Source: Oscillospiraceae bacterium (lineage in GTDB: Bacteria; Bacillota; Clostridia; Oscillospirales; Oscillospiraceae). From it: 12,925 bases of DNA. The stretch lies in contig JAHHRR010000047.1 of assembly GCA_020025655.1 (NCBI GenBank), positions 1 to 12,925 on the forward strand, read 5' to 3'. The notes under the pieces are model-generated. The model saw only the letters and a program-made list of their open reading frames with translations, made no database searches and was not told where the DNA came from. Made by a program: the position numbers and the translations under genes. Of the stretch, positions 7,286 to 12,925 are shown piece after piece (the first letter of the stretch is position 1; each line of letters begins with the position of its first letter).

Positions 7286-7773
7286 CCGAAAAGGAAAAGT
7301 TCTGCAAACTTATAAAGAAATATGAATCACCTATGTATGCTCTCGCTTATTCTATCGTCAGAAATGATGACGATGCCGCTGAGGTAATCAGTGAATCAAT
7401 ATACAGAGCATACAGCAGTTTTGGATTACTTAAAAACGAATCTGCATTTAAAGCATGGATTCTGCGTATAGTCCATAATACTGCCATAGAAATGATTCGT
7501 AAAAATTCTAAGTTTGTGGAATTAGATTCCTTAAATGAAGTTGCAGAAAAACGCAGCGGTGTTGATATCGTAACAAAAATGGCTCTCCACGATGCCGTAG
7601 AGAGCCTTAATGATCCTTACAGAACAGTAGTCACCTTGTTTTATTACGAAAATCTATCGGTATCGATAATTGCACAAATAACAGGTGCCAGTTCCGTTAC
7701 AGTACGCCAGCAGCTGTCACGGGCCAGGAAAATGTTGAAGAAATTATTGAATGAGGATTTTTTGAATGAATAA
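7282..7773 (+). CDS. ECF sigma-70 family sigma factor, SigV-like by partnership
   Basis: Extracytoplasmic-function sigma factor, 163 residues, containing only regions 2 and 4 as expected. Region 2 spans about residues 10-75, with the typical AFKAWILRIVHNTAIEMIRK stretch. Region 4 covers about 104-156, with a helix-turn-helix around LSVSIIAQITGASSVTVRQQ. The start is a TTG at 7282 that shares the TTGA tetranucleotide with the TGA stop of the upstream gene. GGGAGGAG (7266-7273) lies eight bases before it, and the nearby ATG at 7275 is in another frame. The anti-sigma gene begins inside the last codons (8-base overlap). The RsiV-like partner makes this a SigV-type factor by association; residues specific to SigV were not assessed. 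Confidence 0.93.
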   Translation: MTEKEKFCKLIKKYESPMYALAYSIVRNDDDAAEVISESIYRAYSSFGLLKNESAFKAWILRIVHNTAIEMIRKNSKFVELDSLNEVAEKRSGVDIVTKMALHDAVESLNDPYRTVVTLFYYENLSVSIIAQITGASSVTVRQQLSRARKMLKKLLNEDFLNE

Positions 7774-8656
7774 ATTTGATAAGACAATAAAACGGTTGGC
7801 AATGGAAGAAAACAGAACCGTTCCTCGCTCTGTAACGCAAGCCATTGACGACACATTATCTAATCTGCCCGAAAGCACCTGCAAAATCCGGCACATAAAC
7901 TATGGTTCCAGAATTGTCGGCATAGCCGCCTGTTTTGTTCTGGTTTTGTTTGTTGTAATGCCGAATGTAAGTCCTGCCTATGCAGAGGCTCTTGAAGGTG
8001 TTCCGGTAGTCGGTAAACTTATAAATCTGGTTACTGTCAGAAATTACCGCTATTCCGAAGGAAATTTTGAGATGGATATAAAAGTTCCCCAGGTTCAGAC
8101 TCAGGATGAAGCAGGGGAGTTTATAAACAAAGATGTAAACCAGCTGACAGAAGCACTTGTAAATGAGTTTTATAAGACTCTCGGTGTCAGCCAGTCAGAA
8201 GGCTGCGGTGCCATTTATCTTGATTATATGGCAATAACCGATAATCCTCGCTGGTTTACTTTAAAGCTTTCGGTATCTGAGACAGCCGCAGACAGTCACA
8301 GCTATTTTAAATTCTACAATATTGACAGAGAAAAAGGTACAATCGTAGAATTAAGCGAGCTCTTTGACTCTGAAAACGCTGTCAAAATTCTTTCTGACGA
8401 AATTGATCGCCAGATGGCAATAAGGATGTCCGAAAATTCCAATATAGTATTCTGGAAAGATGAGGCTGAGTTTACTTCCGCTCCGCAGACTCTTGTCAGC
8501 CCCCACAATTATTACTGGAACAAAGACGGAGATCTGGTTATTCCGTTTGACAAATACGAAGTCGGCCCCGGATATATAGGTGCGCCGGAATTTGTAATTG
8601 AAAAAAGTATTATAAAAGATTTACTCAAGCCTGAATACAAAGATATTGTGGGCTGA
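7766..8656 (+). CDS. RsiV-like anti-sigma factor (DUF3298-type), probable lysozyme sensor
   Basis: Single-pass membrane anti-sigma factor, 296 residues, similar in size to Bacillus RsiV. A short cytoplasmic sigma-binding region (about 1-47) precedes one transmembrane helix (about 48-66). Immediately outside is AYA (71-73) followed by Glu, a signal-peptidase-type AxA site, then EALEGVPVVGKLINLVTVR, characteristic of RsiV-like and DUF4179 proteins. The rest is an extracytoplasmic DUF3298-type domain with ELSELF (195-200) and DLVIPFDKYEVGPGYIG (256-272). In B. subtilis, RsiV binds lysozyme through this domain, is cut by signal peptidase and then by a site-2 protease, and releases SigV. The gene overlaps its sigma factor by eight bases, with GAGG at 7753-7756 upstream. 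Lysozyme as the ligand here is inferred from the family. Confidence 0.9.
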   Translation: MNKFDKTIKRLAMEENRTVPRSVTQAIDDTLSNLPESTCKIRHINYGSRIVGIAACFVLVLFVVMPNVSPAYAEALEGVPVVGKLINLVTVRNYRYSEGNFEMDIKVPQVQTQDEAGEFINKDVNQLTEALVNEFYKTLGVSQSEGCGAIYLDYMAITDNPRWFTLKLSVSETAADSHSYFKFYNIDREKGTIVELSELFDSENAVKILSDEIDRQMAIRMSENSNIVFWKDEAEFTSAPQTLVSPHNYYWNKDGDLVIPFDKYEVGPGYIGAPEFVIEKSIIKDLLKPEYKDIVG

Positions 8657-8772
8657 AGCCAGTAAAATTGCTCGCATAAGATGTGTAATGTAATAATATG
8701 CCATTTTTTCCTCTAATTTTCAGTCATAAGATTCTCCAATAAGGTTAAGATAGGGATACAGAAAGAAATCAC

Positions 8773-8800
8773 TTCTCAGGAAGCGGTTTCTTCCTGAGAA
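8773..8800 (+). other. Leader hairpin upstream of the spore protein gene
   Basis: TTCTCAGGAAG (8773-8783) and CTTCCTGAGAA (8790-8800) form a perfect 11-bp stem with a 6-base loop (CGGTTT). It ends six bases before the Shine-Dalgarno sequence AAGGAGAG (8807-8814). The following sequence is AATTATAAGG, with no T-tract, so termination is unlikely. A 5' stabilising or translation-modulating structure for an abundant sporulation mRNA is a reasonable guess. The rest of the 166-base gap from 8657 shows only a T-run at 8704-8709 and no convincing promoter. Confidence 0.55.
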
Positions 8801-8822
8801 AATTATAAGGAGAGATATTCTT

Positions 8823-9017
8823 ATGAAGAGCAATAACCAGATCAATGTACCTCAGGCAAGAGAGGCCATGGATAAGTTCAAGATGGAGGCTGCTAACGAA
8901 GTCGGTGTTAACCTCAAGAACGGTTACAACGGCGACCTGACCTCCCGTCAGGCTGGTTCTGTCGGCGGCCAGATGGTCAAGAAAATGATCGAAGCTTACG
9001 AAAACGGCCTTAAGTAA
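8823..9017 (+). CDS. Alpha/beta-type small acid-soluble spore protein
   Basis: DNA-binding spore-coating protein of the alpha/beta SASP family, 64 residues, the usual length. The two family signatures are present: MEAANEVGVNL (21-31), corresponding to the GPR protease recognition region, and GDLTSRQAGSVGGQMVKKMI (37-56), matching the conserved TSRQ-GSVGG-M-K block. These proteins saturate DNA in the forespore, protect it from UV and heat, and are degraded by GPR at germination. At the protease site, Glu22 is followed by Ala-Ala-Asn-Glu where the canonical site reads Glu-Ile-Ala-x-Glu. The ATG is supported by AAGGAGAG at 8807-8814, and a strong terminator follows, so the gene is probably monocistronic. 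Expression in the forespore is expected from the family; I could not identify a clear sigma-G promoter. It shows that the host can sporulate. Confidence 0.97.
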   Translation: MKSNNQINVPQAREAMDKFKMEAANEVGVNLKNGYNGDLTSRQAGSVGGQMVKKMIEAYENGLK

Positions 9018-9030
9018 AATTCAAAAAAAG

Positions 9031-9067
9031 ATTACGGAGAAGCTTTTGCTTCTCCGTAATTTTATTT
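9031..9067 (+). terminator. Rho-independent terminator after the spore protein gene
   Basis: A 13-bp perfect stem (ATTACGGAGAAGC at 9031-9043, GCTTCTCCGTAAT at 9048-9060) with a TTTT loop, followed by TTTATTT. It begins 13 bases past the stop codon. A run of A upstream (9023-9029) may let it act in both directions. Confidence 0.92.
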
Positions 9068-9107
9068 AAAGAGCATCTTTTTGGAAATCAGTCCCGCTTA
9101 CATATAA

Positions 9108-9144
9108 AATAGCCGGACGAGCATAAAAAACTCGTCCGGCTATT
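9108..9144 (-). terminator. Terminator of the minus-strand MFS operon
   Basis: A 14-bp perfect inverted repeat (AATAGCCGGACGAG at 9108-9121, CTCGTCCGGCTATT at 9131-9144) with a 9-base loop lies 21 bases past the MFS stop codon on the minus strand. Read on that strand, the stem is followed by a short T-rich stretch (TTATATG). It sits back to back with the plus-strand terminator at 9031-9067, insulating two convergent units. Confidence 0.75.
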
Positions 9145-9165
9145 AGAATTTATGCAGTTACTATC

Positions 9166-10431
9166 TCATGCTTTTTTTCTGGGAGGTTTTGCGAATAGTA
9201 TACCTAAAATACCCAGAACGTTAAAAGCAATAACCACAATGAAAGCCGTAGTATAATTGCCGGTCATATCAAAAAGCTTGCCTGCCAGTGCAGGTGATGC
9301 AGATGAAGCTATTGTGATAATCGGGAAGAGGGTACCGAAAAGGCTTCCGTATATTTTAGCTCCGAAGTAGCTTGAATAAACAATCGGCATACAAACAAAG
9401 GCACAGCCGAAGCCTATTCCTGTGCAGACAGCATATACTACCATCATTACAACGTTTGAAGCAAACATGAGACTTAATACGCCAACAAGCAGAACTGTCA
9501 GTGCGCCTGCCCAAACATATCTGGCAGGCATTCTGTTGCAAAGCTCTCCGCCTAAAAGTCTGCCAACGATGCTTGTTACTGTAACCAAACTCATTGAAAA
9601 TGCTGCAGTCTCTCCGCTGATGCCGCTGTCTGTGAGGCAGGCTATACCATGACTTATAAGCATCATGTAAGGAATATACAGGCCGATTGCAGCCAGTAAT
9701 ACCACCCAGCACATGGGGTTTTTCAGAGCTTCCTTAACTGTCCAGTCTTCATCAGTGTTATAGGCTTTGAATTTCGGCTTTTTGCCCTCTGCTTTTCCGG
9801 TGTCAGGAGCTGCCATATGACCATCAGGAATCTGGCCTATATCAGAAGGTCGATTTTTAATAAGAATCAGGTCAATAAGCAGTGCAATGAGCGCTGCACC
9901 TGCAACTACCAGCCAGCAATTATTCCATTTACCGCTGCCGGAAAGAACCTTTGTAAGCAGGGGAGCAGCAATAAATCCACCGAAACCGGAAGCAGTAAGG
10001 GTAATTGCCATTGCACGGGATCGCTTCTGGTCAAACCACTGAGTAATTGTAGTCTGCACAGGTACAACAGTGCCAAAACCAACTCCAACACCTGCAATTA
10101 TGCCGAATACCAGCAGAAACATCCACTCATTTTTTACAGCATAGCCCATCAATACAGCCGCTATAAGTATAAGTGCTGAACCAACAGCAAGGCAAAAACG
10201 GCTGCCTTTTTTCTGAATAGTGTATCCTATAAGCGGGCCGGGGAGACCCTGAAACAGATTGAAAAGGGCAAAGCCTGTGCCGAGAATGGTTCGATTAAAG
10301 CCCATCTCATCTGCCATAAAAGTATTTACGGTTTGACCTCCGTACATAGGAAAGCCTACGTTCAGGAAGTAAATAATCCAAAGAGAAACTACTATGGTCC
10401 AGCCGTAAAATCTCTTTTTTTCAGATTCCAT
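9166..10431 (-). CDS. MFS transporter, oxalate/formate-antiporter or monocarboxylate-like
   Basis: Major facilitator superfamily permease, 421 residues, with hydrophobic segments consistent with 12 membrane helices in two halves, separated by a charged cytoplasmic loop around residues 192-236. The N-terminus FYGWTIVVSLWIIYF, the loop QKKGSRF (73-79) and the segment QWFDQKRSRAMAI (131-143) resemble the oxalate/formate-antiporter and monocarboxylate branch of MFS. A small organic acid is therefore a likely substrate class, but the exact substrate is not evident. The gene starts 20 bases after the VOC gene on the same strand, with GAGGT shortly before the ATG, and is the last gene before a strong inverted-repeat terminator. 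Position at the end of a catabolic-looking operon suggests it moves that pathway's substrate or product. Confidence 0.9.
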   Translation of the reverse strand: MESEKKRFYGWTIVVSLWIIYFLNVGFPMYGGQTVNTFMADEMGFNRTILGTGFALFNLFQGLPGPLIGYTIQKKGSRFCLAVGSALILIAAVLMGYAVKNEWMFLLVFGIIAGVGVGFGTVVPVQTTITQWFDQKRSRAMAITLTASGFGGFIAAPLLTKVLSGSGKWNNCWLVVAGAALIALLIDLILIKNRPSDIGQIPDGHMAAPDTGKAEGKKPKFKAYNTDEDWTVKEALKNPMCWVVLLAAIGLYIPYMMLISHGIACLTDSGISGETAAFSMSLVTVTSIVGRLLGGELCNRMPARYVWAGALTVLLVGVLSLMFASNVVMMVVYAVCTGIGFGCAFVCMPIVYSSYFGAKIYGSLFGTLFPIITIASSASPALAGKLFDMTGNYTTAFIVVIAFNVLGILGILFAKPPRKKA

Positions 10432-10451
10432 ATTGTTACCTCATTTTAGCA

Positions 10452-11378
10452 TTATACAATTTTAAATATTTCTACCATAACGCCAGAAGGTCCGGCAATA
10501 TGCGCAAGCTTTATCTTTCCGTAAGGCTGCAATTCAGCCTCAACAGGTCCGTTGGTTACATGGAAACCCGCTGACTCCGCATTCTTTAGTGTCTCCTCAA
10601 AGTCGTCTCTTTCGTATGCCATAGCAAATATTCCGACGTTTTCAGGCTTTGCCGCATCACTCATAGGACGGCCCTTTTTGGAATAAATCAGGCACTCAGT
10701 AATCGGAGTATTGCCGCCAGAGAACATAAGCATTCTTGTATGAGTACCGTGCGGCACACTTACTACATCATCCACTAAACCATCCGGTAAAGCCTCATCA
10801 AATATCTTACTCAAGCCCAACACATTTGAATAGAAGTTCACTGTTTCATCTGCGTCATTGAGGGTCACTGCGGTATCGGTAAAAATTGAAAAATTACCTT
10901 CAAACTGTGGGATAGGCTCCTTGAGCCGTTCTATCATGGCAAGCGGTATGCAGTCAGGCCCCTGAAGAACGCCTTCCAGCACATCGAGATTTATCCAATC
11001 TGCCACATATCGAACCGGCTCGCAAAAATATGTATAATTCTTCTCTTTGAAATTCCGCATTGAGCGGGCATTATCTTTTGCTCTGAAGGCTATATCGTAA
11101 TATCCGAAGTCCCAGCTTGGCCGATCTTTGCGAATTTCTTTTTTCGGGGTATTGCTGAAACAAATCAGCTGAAGCAAAGTAGGCTGAACGTCGTTTTTCA
11201 GCATTACATATTGCGCTTCGCTGTCTTTTATCCCGTACAAAGCTTCTACGGAGGCGCTGTCAAGTGTACCCCGTGCTACATCGTTCAGCTCCATTTCATT
11301 TATGAAAAAGCTTCTGCTCTTTTCAAGGTCTGATACGCTTACACAAATTCTTTTTATTCCACTGTCAGAAGAATTCAT
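10452..11378 (-). CDS. Tandem VOC-superfamily protein (glyoxalase/dioxygenase fold)
   Basis: A 308-residue protein with two VOC modules (about 8-152 and 166-306), each of two beta-alpha-beta-beta-beta units. FYSNVLGL (182-189) is the standard VOC helix signature, and SVSDLEKSRSFF (14-25) is its counterpart in the first module. Metal-binding VOC enzymes usually carry a His at the first strand of a unit. Here the equivalent positions appear to be Arg10, Asp95 and Thr169 or nearby, while C-terminal acidic positions (Glu150, Glu303) remain. The metal site may therefore be degenerate or use other ligands. VOC proteins include extradiol dioxygenases, epimerases, racemases and binding proteins. Oxygen-dependent ring cleavage is unlikely if the host is an anaerobe. 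The start is supported by AGGAGGT on the minus strand just upstream. It lies between the hydrolase-fold and MFS genes in one operon. Confidence 0.82.
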   Translation of the reverse strand: MNSSDSGIKRICVSVSDLEKSRSFFINEMELNDVARGTLDSASVEALYGIKDSEAQYVMLKNDVQPTLLQLICFSNTPKKEIRKDRPSWDFGYYDIAFRAKDNARSMRNFKEKNYTYFCEPVRYVADWINLDVLEGVLQGPDCIPLAMIERLKEPIPQFEGNFSIFTDTAVTLNDADETVNFYSNVLGLSKIFDEALPDGLVDDVVSVPHGTHTRMLMFSGGNTPITECLIYSKKGRPMSDAAKPENVGIFAMAYERDDFEETLKNAESAGFHVTNGPVEAELQPYGKIKLAHIAGPSGVMVEIFKIV

Positions 11379-11412
11379 TATAGTACCTCCTATTAGGTGC
11401 TGAATTAAAGTT

Positions 11413-11448
11413 ACTGCCGATGCCGAAATAATTTACAGCACCGGCAGC
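11413..11448 (-). other. Intercistronic stem-loop between hydrolase-fold and VOC genes
   Basis: On the minus strand, GCTGCCGGTGC (11448-11438) can pair with GCATCGGCAGT (11423-11413), giving 11 pairs of which two are G-U, around a 14-base loop. The two wobble pairs only work on the minus-strand RNA, which fits the direction of the operon. No run of T follows, so a processing or stability element is more likely than a terminator. Confidence 0.4.
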
Positions 11449-11478
11449 TTTTAAAAAGGAAGTTTCCCTTATTAGGAA

Positions 11479-12483
11479 TCAGACGACATAAACGTTCTTA
11501 TCCTCAAACTTGAGCTGATCGAAGTCAGGAACCAGATACTCCTTCATGGCTCTTTCAACTTCTCTTGCATCAGTGCCTTCATAGGCTTCGGGATCTCTCA
11601 GGAAGTCGTTAATGGCCTCTGCGCACTCAAATGCGTACTCCAGGAACAGCATAATTCCGCCACCCTCAACGATTTTGATCTTATTGATCTTGGAAGAAAG
11701 CATATCAGCAGCTTCCTTAATGGTCTTGAAGAGGGGAGGCTTTACGCAGTCTCTATCACCAACCAGCTGCAGTGAAGGCTGTGTGATGGAGGGCAGAACT
11801 CTTTCCAGATCATAGGTGAGAAGTGCATTTATCATGTCACGACCGCCCTTGTCATAGTGCAGGAGGTTTGCAATAGCAGCTCTGTGGATATACTCAAACT
11901 TGCTGTCGGGATTTTCACGATACTGCTCCAGCCAGAACTCCACCATATGAGAACCGTCTTCTTTTCTCTGGAGAAGACCGGATTCAAGTCCGATAAGATC
12001 GCCGGGGCGAAGGCTCTTGGTGTAGGGCATTCTGTTTCCGCCGATCATGTCACGGCGTGCAGCCTTGGCCTTTCTCAGGTCGTCGTCATAAATTGCAAGA
12101 CCGCCGAAGATGAGCTTGTCGACACGCTCAGGATAACGTGATGCAAGGTCTGCCATAACAAGAGAGCCGGAGTGCTGACCTACAAAGCTGGCCTTCTCTA
12201 TGCCAAGGTCATCCATGAAATCTACAAAGCTGTCTGTAAAGTCGGTAAACTCAAACCAGCCGGGAGCGGCAGGTGAGAAGCCGAAGCCGAGGGAATCGGG
12301 AGAATAAACGGTATGTTCTTTTGCCACGAGAGGCAGAACGCCTTCGTACTCAAAGTTATTCCACCAGCACTGATGGATAAATATTACAGGGCTTCCCTGA
12401 CCCATAGTCTCATAATACATCTGGGTTCCGGAGCGCTTTAAATTTGCGAATCCTCTTTTTACCTGTTTGAGATTGGTTGCCAT
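11479..12483 (-). CDS. Alpha/beta-hydrolase-fold protein with atypical catalytic residues
   Basis: A 334-residue alpha/beta-hydrolase-fold protein. The N-terminal strand order is clear: SPVIFIHQCWW (31-41) corresponds to the usual HG oxyanion segment, then YSPDSLGFGFS (60-70), then the nucleophile-elbow region FVGQHSGSLVM (100-110), and SLQLVGDRDCVKP (237-249) with the acid region. Two features are unusual. In the elbow, the position of the usual serine is His104 (G-Q-H-S-G), with Ser105 one residue later. The C-terminal block that normally contains the catalytic Gly-His reads EGGGIMLFLEYAFECAEAINDF (273-294), with Ile277 where His is expected. Hydrolysis by the standard triad is therefore doubtful. 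A group of alpha/beta-fold proteins with GxHTG elbows exists, as I recall it, and this may belong there. The ATG at 12483 follows an AAAGGAG site, and the gene is in line with the flavoenzyme upstream. Confidence 0.85.
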   Translation of the reverse strand: MATNLKQVKRGFANLKRSGTQMYYETMGQGSPVIFIHQCWWNNFEYEGVLPLVAKEHTVYSPDSLGFGFSPAAPGWFEFTDFTDSFVDFMDDLGIEKASFVGQHSGSLVMADLASRYPERVDKLIFGGLAIYDDDLRKAKAARRDMIGGNRMPYTKSLRPGDLIGLESGLLQRKEDGSHMVEFWLEQYRENPDSKFEYIHRAAIANLLHYDKGGRDMINALLTYDLERVLPSITQPSLQLVGDRDCVKPPLFKTIKEAADMLSSKINKIKIVEGGGIMLFLEYAFECAEAINDFLRDPEAYEGTDAREVERAMKEYLVPDFDQLKFEDKNVYVV

Positions 12484-12577
12484 AGTTGGTCTCCTTTCAT
12501 AATAAATCGTAAATTGTTTTTATTATACTTTACACTGACGCCGGCCGGACATCAGCTATTTGCAAATTATGTAATGC

Positions 12578-12925
12578 TTAGAGTTCAACAGCTGCCCAGA
12601 AGCCATCATTTATAGCGGTAGTAATAGTATCGGGGGTGTTGGCATCGCCCACGACGATGACTTCCTTATTTCCAAATGCATCCTTAAGTCCGTTTACAGA
12701 CTTGGTACCGAATGCAATTACGATGCTGTCAGCATTTATTGTCTTTTCTTCACCGCTCTGCATATCAAGAACCTTAATGTCGTTTCCTTCAAATGCCTTG
12801 ATCTGATGCTGGCAAAGTATTTCAACATTTGCAGCGGCAAGCTTTTTCATCATTACGATTCTTGTCATCAATTCTTCTTTGAGAATGAGGTCAGGAAGCA
12901 TCTCAACGATTGTTACAGTGCAGCC
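12578..12925 (-). CDS. NADH:flavin oxidoreductase/enoate reductase family, C-terminal part (runs off window)
   Basis: Only the last 115 or so codons are in the window; the reading frame stays open to the right edge, so this is a partial gene whose start lies outside. Read from the edge it begins GCTVTIVEMLPDLI, the second strand of an NAD(P)-binding Rossmann unit. It continues with SIVIAFGTKSVN and ends VIVVGDANTPDTITTAIND followed by GFWAAVEL, the FAD-proximal GD motif and final helix. This is the C-terminal domain found in old-yellow-enzyme fusions such as 2-enoate reductase, BaiCD/BaiH and daidzein reductase, in which an N-terminal FMN/4Fe-4S barrel reduces activated C=C bonds. The methionine at 12901 is internal, not a start. 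A gap of 94 bases separates it from the hydrolase-fold gene on the same strand, so co-transcription is possible. Confidence 0.82.
   Translation of the reverse strand, partial: GCTVTIVEMLPDLILKEELMTRIVMMKKLAAANVEILCQHQIKAFEGNDIKVLDMQSGEEKTINADSIVIAFGTKSVNGLKDAFGNKEVIVVGDANTPDTITTAINDGFWAAVEL

Noticed and set aside
8724..8751. Possible forespore promoter (TCATA, then GGTTAAGAT) before the spore protein gene
   Set aside because: The match to sigma-F or sigma-G consensus is partial and the spacing is off, so it cannot be called from sequence alone, although a sigma-G promoter is expected in this gap.
9356..9712. Minus-strand open frame of 118 codons in another frame of the MFS gene
   Set aside because: Cysteine- and arginine-rich translation with no family resemblance, embedded in an intact transporter gene.
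12522..12548. TATAAT on the minus strand (12527-12522) and the CCGGCCGG palindrome (12541-12548) upstream of the hydrolase-fold gene
   Set aside because: No acceptable -35 lies 16-18 bases before the TATAAT, and the short palindrome alone does not support an operator. An internal promoter remains possible but unsupported.
1..12925. Search for CRISPR repeats, transposase genes, terminal repeats, tRNA genes and integration sites
   Set aside because: None seen; gene packing and orientation look like ordinary chromosome with one accessory-looking catabolic operon at the right.

Overview
The window looks like a chromosomal segment of an endospore-forming Firmicute, probably an anaerobic, gut-type member of the Clostridia. 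The support is an alpha/beta-type small acid-soluble spore protein, strong AGGAGG-like ribosome binding sites, an RsiV-type anti-sigma factor, a UmuC-like polymerase paired with a YolD-like protein, and the tail of an enoate-reductase-type flavoenzyme. The taxonomic call is inference from gene content; no rRNA or other lineage marker is present. I see no tRNA, rRNA, insertion sequence, integrase or CRISPR array.

Layout, left to right. (1) 45-1331: obgE, the ribosome-associated GTPase, closed by a strong intrinsic terminator. (2) 1458-4778: a near-consensus promoter overlapped by a perfect inverted repeat, then a Y-family DNA polymerase, a YolD-like protein and a HAD-family phosphatase with an extra C-terminal helical domain. 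The first two form a probable damage-tolerance operon. (3) 5049-8656: a tightly packed four-gene operon of MBOAT O-acyltransferase, membrane-anchored SGNH hydrolase, ECF sigma factor and RsiV-like anti-sigma factor. (4) 8823-9017: a monocistronic spore-protein gene with a leader hairpin and a strong terminator. (5) 9166-12925, minus strand: truncated old-yellow-enzyme/enoate reductase, alpha/beta-hydrolase-fold protein, tandem VOC-domain protein and MFS transporter, read right to left and ending at an inverted-repeat terminator at 9108-9144.

The most interesting unit is region 3. In Bacillus subtilis, SigV-RsiV senses lysozyme and drives oatA, a single-protein peptidoglycan O-acetyltransferase. 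Here an RsiV-like sensor and its sigma factor share an operon with a two-protein MBOAT + SGNH acyl-transfer system, the architecture of PatA/PatB and AlgI/AlgJ-X. The simplest reading is a self-regulated, lysozyme-responsive cell-envelope O-acylation module in which a non-homologous machine takes the place of OatA. The individual families are known; the combined function is inferred.

Region 5 looks like an accessory catabolic operon: a flavin-dependent C=C reductase, a VOC isomerase/epimerase-like protein, a hydrolase-fold protein whose catalytic residues appear altered, and an importer. This would suit reductive metabolism of an unsaturated cyclic or aromatic small molecule, but the substrate cannot be read from the sequence.
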